DNA of 44,682 bases from Limisphaerales bacterium (GTDB lineage Bacteria > Verrucomicrobiota > Verrucomicrobiia > Limisphaerales > UBA11358): positions 1 through 44,682 of the forward strand of contig JANYFN010000237.1 in the NCBI GenBank assembly GCA_025362675.1, given 5' to 3'. Shown one piece after another: positions 26,739-35,635 of the stretch; the stretch's first letter is position 1; the number at the start of each line of letters is the position of its first letter. The translations under genes were made by a program, and so were the position numbers. Under the pieces are notes generated by a model. The model saw only the letters and a program-made list of their open reading frames with translations, was not told where the DNA came from and searched no databases.

Positions 26739-27347
26739 ATGTTTACCGGCATTGTCGAAGAAGCGGGCGTAGTTGAAAAAATCACGCCGACAAAAAAATC
26801 CATTTCTCTCATTGTGCGCGCGGGTGCGTTGGCGCGCGGGGTGAAACTCGGCGCGAGCGTGGCGGTGAACGGCTGTTGCCTGACGGTCGTGAAAATTTCC
26901 GCGCGCGGAACATTCAAATCACTTCATTTTGATGTGCTCCAGGAATCGTGGACGCGCACGAATCTGCAATTCGCGAAACCAGGTTCGCTGGTGAATCTCG
27001 AACGGCCGCTCCGCGCTGACGGCGAACTCGGAGGGCATTTTGTGACTGGCCACGTGGACGGCGTCGGTAAAATCGTTCGCTGGGAAAAATCTGGCGCGGA
27101 TCACGTGCTCGAAATCGCCGCGCCGCCCGACGTGTTGCGCTACATCGTCTTCAAAGGTTCCATCGCGGTGGACGGCATCAGCCTCACCGTGGCGGGCGTG
27201 AGTAAGAAAAGTTTTCGGCTATGGATCATCCCCCACACGTTTGAAGTCACGACCCTGCGCGAACGAAAAATTGGCGACGCGGTGAATCTGGAGGCGGATT
27301 TATTGGGCAAATATGTGGAGCGGTTTCTGGCGGCGCGAACCCGTTGA
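26739..27347 (+). CDS. ribE: Riboflavin synthase alpha subunit
   Basis: MFTGIVEEAGVVEKI ... VNGCCLTVV ... GGHFVTGHVDGVGKI ... VDGISLTVAGV; start taken at MFTGIVEE. Confidence 0.94.
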   Translation: MFTGIVEEAGVVEKITPTKKSISLIVRAGALARGVKLGASVAVNGCCLTVVKISARGTFKSLHFDVLQESWTRTNLQFAKPGSLVNLERPLRADGELGGHFVTGHVDGVGKIVRWEKSGADHVLEIAAPPDVLRYIVFKGSIAVDGISLTVAGVSKKSFRLWIIPHTFEVTTLRERKIGDAVNLEADLLGKYVERFLAARTR

Positions 27348-27424
27348 GGGCAAGTCTGTTTCATTGCTTGAAAATGTAACGCTAATGCCGCATAATCGTC
27401 ACCTAACTTGGACAGTCTATTTCC

Positions 27425-28186
27425 GTGAATATTACGAAAGATTCCGTTCGTCTGCTGGTCGGCTCCGCCGGTCAATATGCGATTCGTCTGGCCCGCTCCA
27501 CTGCAGAAGTGCGGGCGGCGCAGCAGTTGCGTTTTGAAGTTTTCAATCTCGAACTAAACGAGGGCTTGGAACAATCTTACGCCACCGGCTTGGATGAAGA
27601 TCCGTTCGACGCCGTGTGCGATCATTTGATTGTCGAGCAAGCTGCCACCGGCCACATCGTCGGCACATATCGTTTGCAGACCGGTGCGAGTGCGGCGAAA
27701 AATCTGGGCTACTATTGCGCGCAGGAATTTGAATTTTCCGTCTTTGAACCGTTACGGAATGAAATTGTTGAGCTCGGCCGCGCTTGTGTGCATCGCCAGC
27801 ATCGCAATCTCGTCGTGCTCGGCCTGCTGTGGAAAGGGATCGCGGATTATGCGACGGAACGCGGCGCGCGTTATCTCATCGGCTGTAGTTCCCTCACCTC
27901 GCAGAACCCGGCCGAGGGCGCCTCCGCTTATTCTGAGCTGTGCCGCAAAAATTTGGTGGCCGCACCGTTTCGCACCCAGCCGCTCGCGGCCTATGAATGT
28001 CCACTCGACCACGTGACGGGGGAAAAAATTCAGATTCCCAAACTCCTCCGCGCTTATCTCACCGTCGGCGCGAAAATCTGCGGCCCGCCCGCGCTGGACC
28101 GCCATTTCCAGACCATTGATTTTCTCACGCTGCTCGACATCGAATCGCTGACACCGCAGACGCGTGAACGGTTTTTCGGCCAGTAA
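27425..28186 (+). CDS. GNAT-like N-acyltransferase, OlsB type (ornithine-acyl-ACP acyltransferase-like)
   Basis: GTG start; AAQQLRFEVFNLELNEGL ... DEDPFDAVCDHLIV ... GTYRLQTG ... IVELGRACVHRQHRN ... LIGCSSL. Confidence 0.82.
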   Translation: MNITKDSVRLLVGSAGQYAIRLARSTAEVRAAQQLRFEVFNLELNEGLEQSYATGLDEDPFDAVCDHLIVEQAATGHIVGTYRLQTGASAAKNLGYYCAQEFEFSVFEPLRNEIVELGRACVHRQHRNLVVLGLLWKGIADYATERGARYLIGCSSLTSQNPAEGASAYSELCRKNLVAAPFRTQPLAAYECPLDHVTGEKIQIPKLLRAYLTVGAKICGPPALDRHFQTIDFLTLLDIESLTPQTRERFFGQ

Positions 28187-28201
28187 TTTCCCCTCGCCAA
28201 T

Positions 28202-28942
28202 TTGCTGATGACCTTGCGTGCCGCCGGAAAACTAGGTTGGTTCCTCCTGCAAGTCGCGGGCAATTGCGGTAATTATCTTTTCACCACGGCGTTCGTTCCC
28301 GCCAAAAATAAACGTCGCGCCCGCGCCGCGTGGATGCACCGGTGTGCGCGGCGACACCTGAAAATTTTCGGCTGCGTGCCAAAAATTTTCGGTGAAATTC
28401 CCGCGCGCGGCCTGCTCGTCTCGAATCATTTGAGCTACTTCGACATTTTGCTCATCGGCTCCGTGACGCCCGCCGTGTTTGTTTCCAAGGCGGATGTGCG
28501 CGGCTGGCCGCTGATTGGCTGGCTCACCAAATTGTCGGGAACGGTTTTCATCGAACGCGCACGTCGCTCGCACGTCGGCGCGGTGAACCGAGAAATTGAA
28601 TCCGCGCTCGCCGATGATTTGCTCGTCGTGGTTTTTCCGGAAGGCACGAGTTCCAATGGCGAAACTGTTTTGCCGTTTCGCTCCTCGTTGCTGGAACCGG
28701 TGTTGCGCGGCGGACAGGAAATTCATGTTTCGCGTATCCGCTACGAACTCACTGACGGCGATGCGGGCAACGAAGTTTGCTATTGGGGCGACCACTCTTT
28801 TTTCCCGCACCTGCTGAATCTCCTCGGTAACAAGTCGGTGCAAGCCCAACTCCGTTTCGGGTCTTTCCAGAGCCAGACCGACGACCGCAAAGAACTCGCT
28901 GCGCAACTCCACGCCGCCGTTGCCAGCCTTAAAGTTTCTTGA
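28202..28942 (+). CDS. 1-acylglycerol-3-phosphate acyltransferase-like (PlsC/OlsA family)
   Basis: HX4D motif NHLSYFD, FIERARRSHVGAVN, FPEGTSSNGETVLPFRSSLLEP. Start TTG 28202 or ATG 28208. Confidence 0.88.
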   Translation: MLMTLRAAGKLGWFLLQVAGNCGNYLFTTAFVPAKNKRRARAAWMHRCARRHLKIFGCVPKIFGEIPARGLLVSNHLSYFDILLIGSVTPAVFVSKADVRGWPLIGWLTKLSGTVFIERARRSHVGAVNREIESALADDLLVVVFPEGTSSNGETVLPFRSSLLEPVLRGGQEIHVSRIRYELTDGDAGNEVCYWGDHSFFPHLLNLLGNKSVQAQLRFGSFQSQTDDRKELAAQLHAAVASLKVS

Positions 28943-28998
28943 CGCCGTTTTACCTCTGGACTTTATCTGCGAGCGGGCGTATCTAGCTGCCAATCGCT

Positions 28999-29397
28999 AT
29001 GCATACCATGATTGTTCCAGTCGTTCTGGTGGGAATGTTTTCTCTGATCGTCATAATTTTCCTAGCGGCTGTAGCATTTCTTATCATTCATTCCGCTCGT
29101 TCCGCGCGCCGCAATAATTTTCCCCAGAGTCAATTTCCCGGCGGCGTGGGAGCCTTTGGAATGGTTGATCCAATTGTCCCTCCGCCGGTGATGATGGATG
29201 ACGGTGCGTCGGCAAATTCAATGCCCCACCCGGACGATCGGCACCCTGGCCATCACGGGCAAGATAGTCATCAAAGTCACGCGCCGGCACCAGATGCCGG
29301 GAGTTTTGGCGGCAGTCACCACGGCGGCGGTTTTGATTCCGGCGGTGGAAGTTTTAACGGCGGAGATTCCGGTGGCGGCGGCGGCCACAGTCATTAA
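28999..29397 (+). CDS. Small single-TM protein with His/Gly-rich tail
   Basis: TM VPVVLVGMFSLIVIIFLAAVAFLIIH; C-terminus HPDDRHPGHHGQDSHQSH...GGSHHGGGFDSGGGSFNGGDSGGGGGHSH. Confidence 0.65.
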   Translation: MHTMIVPVVLVGMFSLIVIIFLAAVAFLIIHSARSARRNNFPQSQFPGGVGAFGMVDPIVPPPVMMDDGASANSMPHPDDRHPGHHGQDSHQSHAPAPDAGSFGGSHHGGGFDSGGGSFNGGDSGGGGGHSH

Positions 29398-29448
29398 GTA
29401 AAGTAGGCCAAGCAGGTTTACGGCGGAATTTTTCCACGCGCTACAGCG

Positions 29449-29985
29449 TCACCACTTCACCGGCGTGGTCATTTTTTTGCCAAAGCGGTTGTTGTAATGA
29501 ATCTGCCGGTGTTGTTGGCCGTATTCGTAAACGAGTTTTGTGATCTTCACATCGTAGCAACAATACTCAGCAATTTCAGCGAGTTTGCCCTCCTTCCACC
29601 ACCGGATCGCCTGCAAACCTTCCGCCGTTTTTTCCACACCGAACGTCGCCGTCGCGATGGAATCGAGCGAGAGACGGTGACCAAGCGTTTCGTTCAGGAC
29701 TACGAGCATATCGAGCGTGGGAAGTTGCGTGAGATCAAACGACGTGTAACCGTGCAACACTTCGTAGTCGAAGCGCAAATGATTGAAGCCGACGATGAGA
29801 TCGGCGCGCTGCAAATCCTTGATGAGGTCGTCCACTTGTTTCTCCCCATAAATTTTATATTCGCCCGTGACACTGCTGCACGTCACGCCGATGCTCATGC
29901 CCATCTTGGAAATGTTGCCCCAGCCGCCGACTTCATCGGCGGACTTTTGCGTTTCCAGATCGAAATAGAGAATGTTTTTGGACAT
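29449..29985 (-). CDS. RNase H-like / DnaQ-type 3'-5' exonuclease domain protein
   Basis: NILYFDLETQKSADEVGGWGNISKMGMSIGVT ... IVGFNHLRFDYEVL ... DSIATATFG ... EYCCYDVKITKLVYEYG. Confidence 0.85.
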   Translation of the reverse strand: MSKNILYFDLETQKSADEVGGWGNISKMGMSIGVTCSSVTGEYKIYGEKQVDDLIKDLQRADLIVGFNHLRFDYEVLHGYTSFDLTQLPTLDMLVVLNETLGHRLSLDSIATATFGVEKTAEGLQAIRWWKEGKLAEIAEYCCYDVKITKLVYEYGQQHRQIHYNNRFGKKMTTPVKW

Positions 29986-29993
29986 GACATGAA

Positions 29994-30021
29994 TTTACGA
30001 TTTCTGATTTCTGATTGACGA
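29994..30021. repeat. Heptamer array (TTTACGA, TTTCTGA, TTTCTGA, TTGACGA; 28 bp), intergenic
   Basis: Four 7-bp units just upstream of the exonuclease gene start. Confidence 0.8.
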
Positions 30022-30078
30022 GCTTTTTCCAATCACTTTGGGCTTGGTCATATTCGGTTTTGGATTTAATAATTCCTC

Positions 30079-30654
30079 ATGGCTCTAACCCCTTCCACCA
30101 TGTTACCGCTCGGCACATTGGCGCCGGATTTTAAATTACCGGATACGACCGGAAAAATTGTCTCGCTGACTGACTTCCGGGACGCGAAAGCATTGGTCGT
30201 CATCTTTATGTGCAACCATTGTCCGTATGTCGTGCATATCCGCGACGGTCTGGCGCAGTTCGCGCGGGATTACGCGCCCAAAAATGTCGGCCTGGTGGGG
30301 ATCAACTCGAATGACGCGCAGAAATATCCCGCGGACAGTCCGGCAAAGATGAAAGATGAAGTGAAATCCGCCGGCTACATTTTTCCCTATCTCTACGACG
30401 AAACGCAAGCCGTGGCCAAAGCTTATCGCGCCGCCTGCACGCCAGATATTTTTCTATTCGATAAAAATCAGAAGCTAATCTATCGCGGCCAGTTCGATGG
30501 TAGTCGTCCGGGCAACAACATCGAGGTGACGGGAAAAGATTTGCGCGCCGCGCTCGCTGCCGTGCTCAACGGCCAGCCTGTTCCTGAAAAACAAATTGCG
30601 AGTATCGGCTGCAATATCAAGTGGAAACCCGGCCACGAGCCGGATTATTTTTGA
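30079..30654 (+). CDS. Thioredoxin-fold redoxin protein (AhpC/TSA-like)
   Basis: LGTLAPDFKLPDTTGKIVSLTDFRDAKALVVIFMCNHCPYVVHIRD; CxxC = CNHC. Confidence 0.9.
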   Translation: MALTPSTMLPLGTLAPDFKLPDTTGKIVSLTDFRDAKALVVIFMCNHCPYVVHIRDGLAQFARDYAPKNVGLVGINSNDAQKYPADSPAKMKDEVKSAGYIFPYLYDETQAVAKAYRAACTPDIFLFDKNQKLIYRGQFDGSRPGNNIEVTGKDLRAALAAVLNGQPVPEKQIASIGCNIKWKPGHEPDYF

Positions 30655-31221
30655 TCAGGCGCGGGGCAGCTTTTCTTCCACCATTTCGCAAAGCGCGTGA
30701 TACAACACTTTTTGGCCTTCTTGAATCCGCGCCGTCACCGTGCCGGGCACAATCAAATCCACCGTGGCAATACCTTTGGTGTAGCCGCCATCGCGACCGA
30801 GAAACGCGATGCTCTCCACGCCTTTGCGCTTCGCTTCTTCCAGCGCCCGCACGACATTCTTGGATTTGCCGCTGGTGGTGATGACGATGAGCACATCACC
30901 TTTTTCCGCGAGGCCCCAGATCTGACGCGCAAAAATTTCATCCGCATGATAGTCGTTGCAGACAGCGGTCATAAACTCGCCGTTCGCAGTCAGTGAAATC
31001 GCCGGATAGGGCCGACGTTCCTCGCGGAAGCGGCAGAGAAATTCCGTGGTCAAATGCGTGGCGTCGGAAGCGCTCCCGCCATTGCCGCAAGCCAGCAACT
31101 TGTGCCCCGACGTGAGGCTGCGCGTGAGAATCTCGGCGGCGCGCTTCAGCGGCTCCTCCAACGCGGACAGGTTGCGGAGCGTAGAAATGGAATCTTCGAT
31201 GGCGCGTTGCAAATGACTCAT
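30655..31221 (-). CDS. gmhA: SIS-domain sedoheptulose-7-phosphate isomerase-like
   Basis: HKLLACGNGGSASDATHLTTEFLCRF ... VLIVITTSGKSKNVVRALEEAKRKG. Confidence 0.88.
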   Translation of the reverse strand: MSHLQRAIEDSISTLRNLSALEEPLKRAAEILTRSLTSGHKLLACGNGGSASDATHLTTEFLCRFREERRPYPAISLTANGEFMTAVCNDYHADEIFARQIWGLAEKGDVLIVITTSGKSKNVVRALEEAKRKGVESIAFLGRDGGYTKGIATVDLIVPGTVTARIQEGQKVLYHALCEMVEEKLPRA

Positions 31222-31247
31222 ACAATCAATAAACCATAATCGGCAGA

Positions 31248-31271
31248 ATGAGGAAATGCTGAAATGCGGAA
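31248..31271. repeat. Octamer array (ATGAGGAA, ATGCTGAA, ATGCGGAA), intergenic
   Basis: Three 8-bp units between gmhA-like gene and zinc-ribbon gene. Confidence 0.55.
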
Positions 31272-31316
31272 ACAGTCGCGCTTGAGTTTTTTAGCCGGTG
31301 TCATAATTTGATTGCC

Positions 31317-31538
31317 ATGCCAATCTACGAATTTCATTGCGATCAATGCGCGCGCGACAGCGAAATCCTAGTCCGTTCCGCCGACTGGCAAGGGACGAAA
31401 TGTCCCCACTGTGGTTCGAGCAAGCTGGCTAAGAAATTTTCCACCTTCGCCTCAGCGGGGGTTGGAGTAAAAACGCCGACCAAAAAATTCGGCAACCGCG
31501 GGCATCGCTGTGGCGGCGGCGGGTGCGGCGGCCATTGA
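31317..31538 (+). CDS. FmdB-type zinc-ribbon protein
   Basis: MPIYEFHCDQCARDSEILVRSADWQGTKCPHCGSSKLAKKFSTFA; C-terminal CGGGGCGGH. Confidence 0.85.
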   Translation: MPIYEFHCDQCARDSEILVRSADWQGTKCPHCGSSKLAKKFSTFASAGVGVKTPTKKFGNRGHRCGGGGCGGH

Positions 31539-31540
31539 AT

Positions 31541-32221
31541 TTACCTTGGACACAATTCTTGGGCGGAAATCTGCGTGAGGTCGGCCACCGTCCAGTCAGC
31601 GTCGCAAGGTTTCAAGTCTTCCAACTTCGAGCCACCCGTCGCCACCGCGAGCGTTTTCGCGCCGATGAATTTTCCGCAACGCACGTCGAACGGCGTGTCG
31701 CCAAGAACGATGATTTCCTGCGGCTGCAAATCTTTTCCCAATACCCGGCGTCCGCGCTCCAAGGCCGCCACGGCAATGTGGTTGCGGTCTTCGTGATCAT
31801 CGGCAAAGCCACCGAACGCAAAAAAATCCCAAAGGCCGAACGCGCGTAATTTGATTTCCGCGCCGAGCTGAATATTGCCGGTGAGCAGGCCAAGCACCGG
31901 CGGCTCCGGCAGGGCTTGCAGGCTGCGGATGAGTTCAAATACACCGGGACACGCATGGCCGGTGCTTTGTGCGAGGATGTGGTCGAGCCAAAAAACGTAG
32001 CGGGCAAAAAACTGGCGGAAGTGCACGGGCGATTCATCGAGGCCGTGGATTTTGAAAAATTCGCGCACGAGGCTGACATCGGTGCGGCCGGCGAACTTCA
32101 TTTTCTCCGCGCCGTGATGCAGGTCAAATTCCGTGGCAAATGTTTTGGCGAACGCGCGCGTGCCGGCGTGCCCGGTGTGAACGAGCGTGCCGTCAATGTC
32201 GAAGAGAACGAGCCGAATCAT
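31541..32221 (-). CDS. HAD-superfamily hydrolase (phosphoglycolate phosphatase-like)
   Basis: MIRLVLFDIDGTLVHTGHAG ... VLGLLTGNIQLGAEIKL ... IIVLGDTPFDVRCG. Confidence 0.9.
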   Translation of the reverse strand: MIRLVLFDIDGTLVHTGHAGTRAFAKTFATEFDLHHGAEKMKFAGRTDVSLVREFFKIHGLDESPVHFRQFFARYVFWLDHILAQSTGHACPGVFELIRSLQALPEPPVLGLLTGNIQLGAEIKLRAFGLWDFFAFGGFADDHEDRNHIAVAALERGRRVLGKDLQPQEIIVLGDTPFDVRCGKFIGAKTLAVATGGSKLEDLKPCDADWTVADLTQISAQELCPR

Positions 32222-32299
32222 GCGCGCGAAAAATAGCAGAGCGCAAGACTTGTGCGAGTTTTTTAAGCCCGCTGCCGGGCTGCCGCCGCCCGGGCGAAA

Positions 32300-33667
32300 T
32301 CATTTGACCGTGAGCAGATAAAAACGGCGGGCGGCGGCGGAACTCACCACGTTCGTGGCGGTGAAAATAAAATTGCCGCCCGTCGCAATGTTAGTTGCCA
32401 CGCTGGTCCAATTCGTCAACCCCGTGGTGAGATCGGTGCTCATCAGGACGTTATAAACCGCGTTCGTCACACCGTTCGTGACGGCGAGCGTGAGGTTATT
32501 TCCGCTGAAACTGAAATTGCTGATGCGCGGAGCGGGCAGGGGAATCGTGAAGTCCGCCACCACCGGTAGATGGTCGCTGGCATTGGTGAGATCCAGGAAC
32601 AACTGTGCGGCGGCGATGAAGACCGGGCCGTTCGTCGCAAGCTTGTTGCTCAACGCCGTGTTGCCCGCGGCGGTGACATTGCCGAGGTAGGCGATGCTGC
32701 CGTTATTTCCAAAGACATGATACGTTCCGGAAATAAATTTCAATCCGCCCGCCGTTCCAAAATAAACATTCGTCGTCATCATTTGATAATCGTCGCGATA
32801 ATGAATGGCTGTCGGCGAAAAAGTTTTTACGTCCAGCACGGAGTTGCTATCCCAGACCAAATTCGTGTTGCCGGTCGGATTCACTGGATCAAGCGCCGGA
32901 TTCGATCCGGCGGTGGTAAGCGTGACATACATTGCTTCGGCGGCGACGCCGGTGTTGAAATCGCCGACGTAAAGAATCCGCGCCGTGGCCGACAGCGTGG
33001 CCGCATTATTGCGAATGATCTGGGCCTCGCCGTTGCGGTAACCCTCATTTGTCGTGCCCGTGCCGGATTTGAAATGGCTCACGTAAATGTAAAATGTGTT
33101 GGCCCCATTCGTCGCCACGCCAGCGGGCGCGAATTGATAGCGCATGACCTCACGGTATTCGCCGCTGGTGGAGCCGAGTTGGCTGGTGCCGCCCGGCGGA
33201 TCGACCGGCACGGAAGCGAGCAGTTGCACCGTGCGCGTGTTGAAGACGATGGCGTTGGGACCGTTGCCGCTGGCGGCGAAATTGCCGCTCTCGGTTGCCT
33301 GATAAGTGCTATTGGTGAACAGGCGCGGCCCGCCGTAAAACGCATTTAAAGCGTTGGCAATGGGCGAAACCGTCGCCGGATTGCTGGTCGTTTCCTGCAA
33401 AGCGAGGATGTCAATTGGTTGTGCGTTGCCGTTCAACAATTCTTCGCCGATACCTTCCAACACGCCGCCCGCCGCGTAATTATTGGGGTCGCCCGGCGGC
33501 GCGATCAACCCTGGCTGCGGCGCGGTGATGCCGTTGATATCCGCCCCGAGATTGTAAGTAACCATTCGCAAAATGCGTGTCTGAGCGGTCGCGGTCAGGG
33601 TAAAAATGCCCAGTGCGAAAAAAACCGGGAGCAGCGTGGCGCAGGGCTTGATTTTGAAGAGAATCAC
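32300..33667 (-). CDS. Secreted endonuclease/exonuclease/phosphatase-fold protein with C-terminal beta-domain
   Basis: Signal peptide; RMVTYNLGADING ... PIDILALQETTSNP ... YIYVSHFKSGTG ... RILYVGDFNTG ... NASDHLPVVADF. Confidence 0.85.
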   Translation of the reverse strand: MILFKIKPCATLLPVFFALGIFTLTATAQTRILRMVTYNLGADINGITAPQPGLIAPPGDPNNYAAGGVLEGIGEELLNGNAQPIDILALQETTSNPATVSPIANALNAFYGGPRLFTNSTYQATESGNFAASGNGPNAIVFNTRTVQLLASVPVDPPGGTSQLGSTSGEYREVMRYQFAPAGVATNGANTFYIYVSHFKSGTGTTNEGYRNGEAQIIRNNAATLSATARILYVGDFNTGVAAEAMYVTLTTAGSNPALDPVNPTGNTNLVWDSNSVLDVKTFSPTAIHYRDDYQMMTTNVYFGTAGGLKFISGTYHVFGNNGSIAYLGNVTAAGNTALSNKLATNGPVFIAAAQLFLDLTNASDHLPVVADFTIPLPAPRISNFSFSGNNLTLAVTNGVTNAVYNVLMSTDLTTGLTNWTSVATNIATGGNFIFTATNVVSSAAARRFYLLTVK

Positions 33668-33683
33668 AATGTTCAGTTTTTGA

Positions 33684-34364
33684 TCAACGCTGTTTATTAT
33701 AGCTTACCTGCGAGTATTTTTCAGCGGCCAAATGTTCTGCCCGTTGTTGTAAAACTAAGTCTGGCAACATTTTTGATGCGGCCCCACCAAATTTTTTTTT
33801 CGCGATGCCGCGCATGGCATTTTCAAAAGTTATTCGTTGCGGCGCAACCGTTGGCGGTTGCACTGAGCCTTGGATAAGCAAGCCGAACTTATTCCGTCGC
33901 TGCGCTGCGCCGGCAATTTTTTTGCCCTGCCACAGCAGGTCGAATTTTTCGTGGCCGACGAAGCATTGTCCCGGCAATGATTTCTTGCAGCACGGCGCAA
34001 GTTCCGTTTCGATTTTCAATTCCGCAAAGGCCAGTTGTAGCCATTCATGGATGCGTCGGTAACTTGCCTCCGCCTTGAGCGCGTGCCACTCGTGTCCGAC
34101 GGGGAAAGTGGCGCTATAAGTCCAGTCCGCATCATGCGGCACGATACCGCCGCCGGTGGGACGCCGGATGAGGGGACGCAACTGTGTCAGTTGCTCCACT
34201 TCGATAAACTTTTGGAAATAGCCGAACGTGGCTGCCGGCTGCGTCCAACTGTAGAAACGGAGCACCGGCACTTGCAGGCGCGGCATAGCTTCAAGCAAGG
34301 TTTCGTCCAACGCCATGTTGAGCGCGGCGGGGCAGGGGCCGGAGTTGAGTAACCACCAATTCAT
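33684..34364 (-). CDS. Lipoate-protein ligase A family (biotin/lipoate A/B ligase domain)
   Basis: MNWWLLNSGPCPAALNMALDETLLEA ... RFYSWTQPAATFGYFQ ... LIRRPTGGGIVPHDADWTYS ... GKKIAGAAQRRNKFGLLIQGSV. Confidence 0.88.
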   Translation of the reverse strand: MNWWLLNSGPCPAALNMALDETLLEAMPRLQVPVLRFYSWTQPAATFGYFQKFIEVEQLTQLRPLIRRPTGGGIVPHDADWTYSATFPVGHEWHALKAEASYRRIHEWLQLAFAELKIETELAPCCKKSLPGQCFVGHEKFDLLWQGKKIAGAAQRRNKFGLLIQGSVQPPTVAPQRITFENAMRGIAKKKFGGAASKMLPDLVLQQRAEHLAAEKYSQVSYNKQR

Positions 34365-34366
34365 TC

Positions 34367-34468
34367 GGCACAGATTCGCACAGATGAAACACAGATGGAA
34401 AAATTATCTTCGTGCCCACGGAATTTTGCCGGCGGCTTTAGCGGGGTTCCATCTGTGAAAATCTGCGG
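34367..34468. repeat. Intergenic decamer-based inverted repeat (CACAGATnnn family), copy 2
   Basis: GGCACAGATTCGCACAGATGAAACACAGATGGAA at left; GGTTCCATCTGTGAAAATCTGCGGCTA at right (inverted). Confidence 0.85.
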
Positions 34469-35128
34469 CTAAATTTTCTTGATGCCGATTTGCGGGCAGA
34501 GATTTTTTATTTCGCAATGGGCACAGTCCGGCGAGCGCGCGGGGCAGCGCCGCCGCCCGTGCCAGATCAGCCAGTGACTAAATAGCGTCCACTCGTTTTG
34601 CGGCACGAGCTTGATTAACTCCTGTTCCAGCTTTACCGCATCCGTGCCTTTGGCGATGCCTAAGCGGTTGCCGAGCCGCGTCACATGTGTGTCCACCACG
34701 ACACCGACGTTGATGTTAAAAGCATTTCCCAGCACGACATTCGCCGTCTTGCGCCCGACACCGGCAAGCGCGTGTAGTTCGTCCATCGAGCGCGGCACTT
34801 CGCCCCCGAATTTTTCTACGAGCGCGGCGCAACAGGCCTTGATATTTTTTGCTTTGTTGCGGAAAAACCCCGTGGTTTTTACCGCTTCCTCAAGGTCGGC
34901 CAGCGGCGCAGCGGCAAACTCCTTGGCGCTGCGATACTTTTTGAACAATTCCGCTGTGACGATGTTCACGCGCTTATCCGTGCATTGCGCGGAGAGAATG
35001 GTGGCGACGAGCAGTTGGAGCGGGTTCGAAAAATTTAATTCGCAATGGGCCTCGGGATAAACCCGCTTGAGCGCCGCAATAATTTTTTGCGTGCGTTCAA
35101 TTTTGGCGGCAAGGGTTTCGCGTGGCAT
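34469..35128 (-). CDS. nth: Endonuclease III
   Basis: LVATILSAQCTDKRVNIVTAELF ... LHALAGVGRKTANVVLGNAF ... VVDTHVTRLGNRLG ... 4Fe-4S cluster CPARSPDCAHCEIKNLC. Confidence 0.96.
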   Translation of the reverse strand: MPRETLAAKIERTQKIIAALKRVYPEAHCELNFSNPLQLLVATILSAQCTDKRVNIVTAELFKKYRSAKEFAAAPLADLEEAVKTTGFFRNKAKNIKACCAALVEKFGGEVPRSMDELHALAGVGRKTANVVLGNAFNINVGVVVDTHVTRLGNRLGIAKGTDAVKLEQELIKLVPQNEWTLFSHWLIWHGRRRCPARSPDCAHCEIKNLCPQIGIKKI

Positions 35129-35147
35129 CGAAATGATTTTCTCAAAT

Positions 35148-35189
35148 TTCAGAAAATAAAAAAGCCCGGACGCGTGAACGTCCGGGCTT
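35148..35189 (-). terminator. Intrinsic terminator for the 35204-35635 gene
   Basis: Perfect 11-bp stem AAGCCCGGACG (35162-35172) / CGTCCGGGCTT (35179-35189); minus-strand T-rich tail TTTTTTATTTTC. Confidence 0.9.
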
Positions 35190-35203
35190 GAATCAAAAAC
35201 TAA

Positions 35204-35635
35204 TTATTTCGGCAGAGCGATACCGTTGGCACCAGCGGCGTCTTTGACGGCATCCGTCGCGCCGCCCATGAGTTTCATGGCTTGAGCTTTGACTTCGTCC
35301 ACCATTTTCTGCTGTTCAGGAGAGAGCGTGACGCCGTCCAGCTTTTTCAACGCGTCCAACGCGCCTTGGTAATTCTTTTCGTCGATCGCCTTCTTGGCGG
35401 CGGCAACGGCTTCGCCGGCCGGGCCCATGGCGGAGGAAACGGCGTTGGTCATGGCGCCGGACACAGCGTCTTTCGCAGCGTCCATGCCTTTGCCAGCGGC
35501 GTCTTTGGTCGCGTCAACGGCTTTGCCGGCTGCGTCCGTTGCTTTTTCCATGGAATCTTTCGCCTTGTCGCAGGCGCTGAGTGAAATGGCGATGAGGCAA
35601 GCCGCCACGCCGCTAATAATGGAGTTGGTTTTCAT
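35204..35635 (-). CDS. Ala/Lys/Asp-rich lipoprotein with LEA-like repeats
   Basis: Lipobox AISLSACDKA; KDSMEKATDAAGKAVDATKDAAGKGMDAAKDAVSGAM. Start taken at MKTN. Confidence 0.8.
   Translation of the reverse strand: MKTNSIISGVAACLIAISLSACDKAKDSMEKATDAAGKAVDATKDAAGKGMDAAKDAVSGAMTNAVSSAMGPAGEAVAAAKKAIDEKNYQGALDALKKLDGVTLSPEQQKMVDEVKAQAMKLMGGATDAVKDAAGANGIALPK

Noticed and set aside
30652-30657. TGATCA shared by convergent stop codons of the redoxin and gmhA-like genes
   Set aside because: A zero-gap convergent pair is simply compact packing; no further signal.
32570-33349. 259-aa plus-strand ORF
   Set aside because: Antisense to the EEP-fold secreted protein, which has clear motifs.
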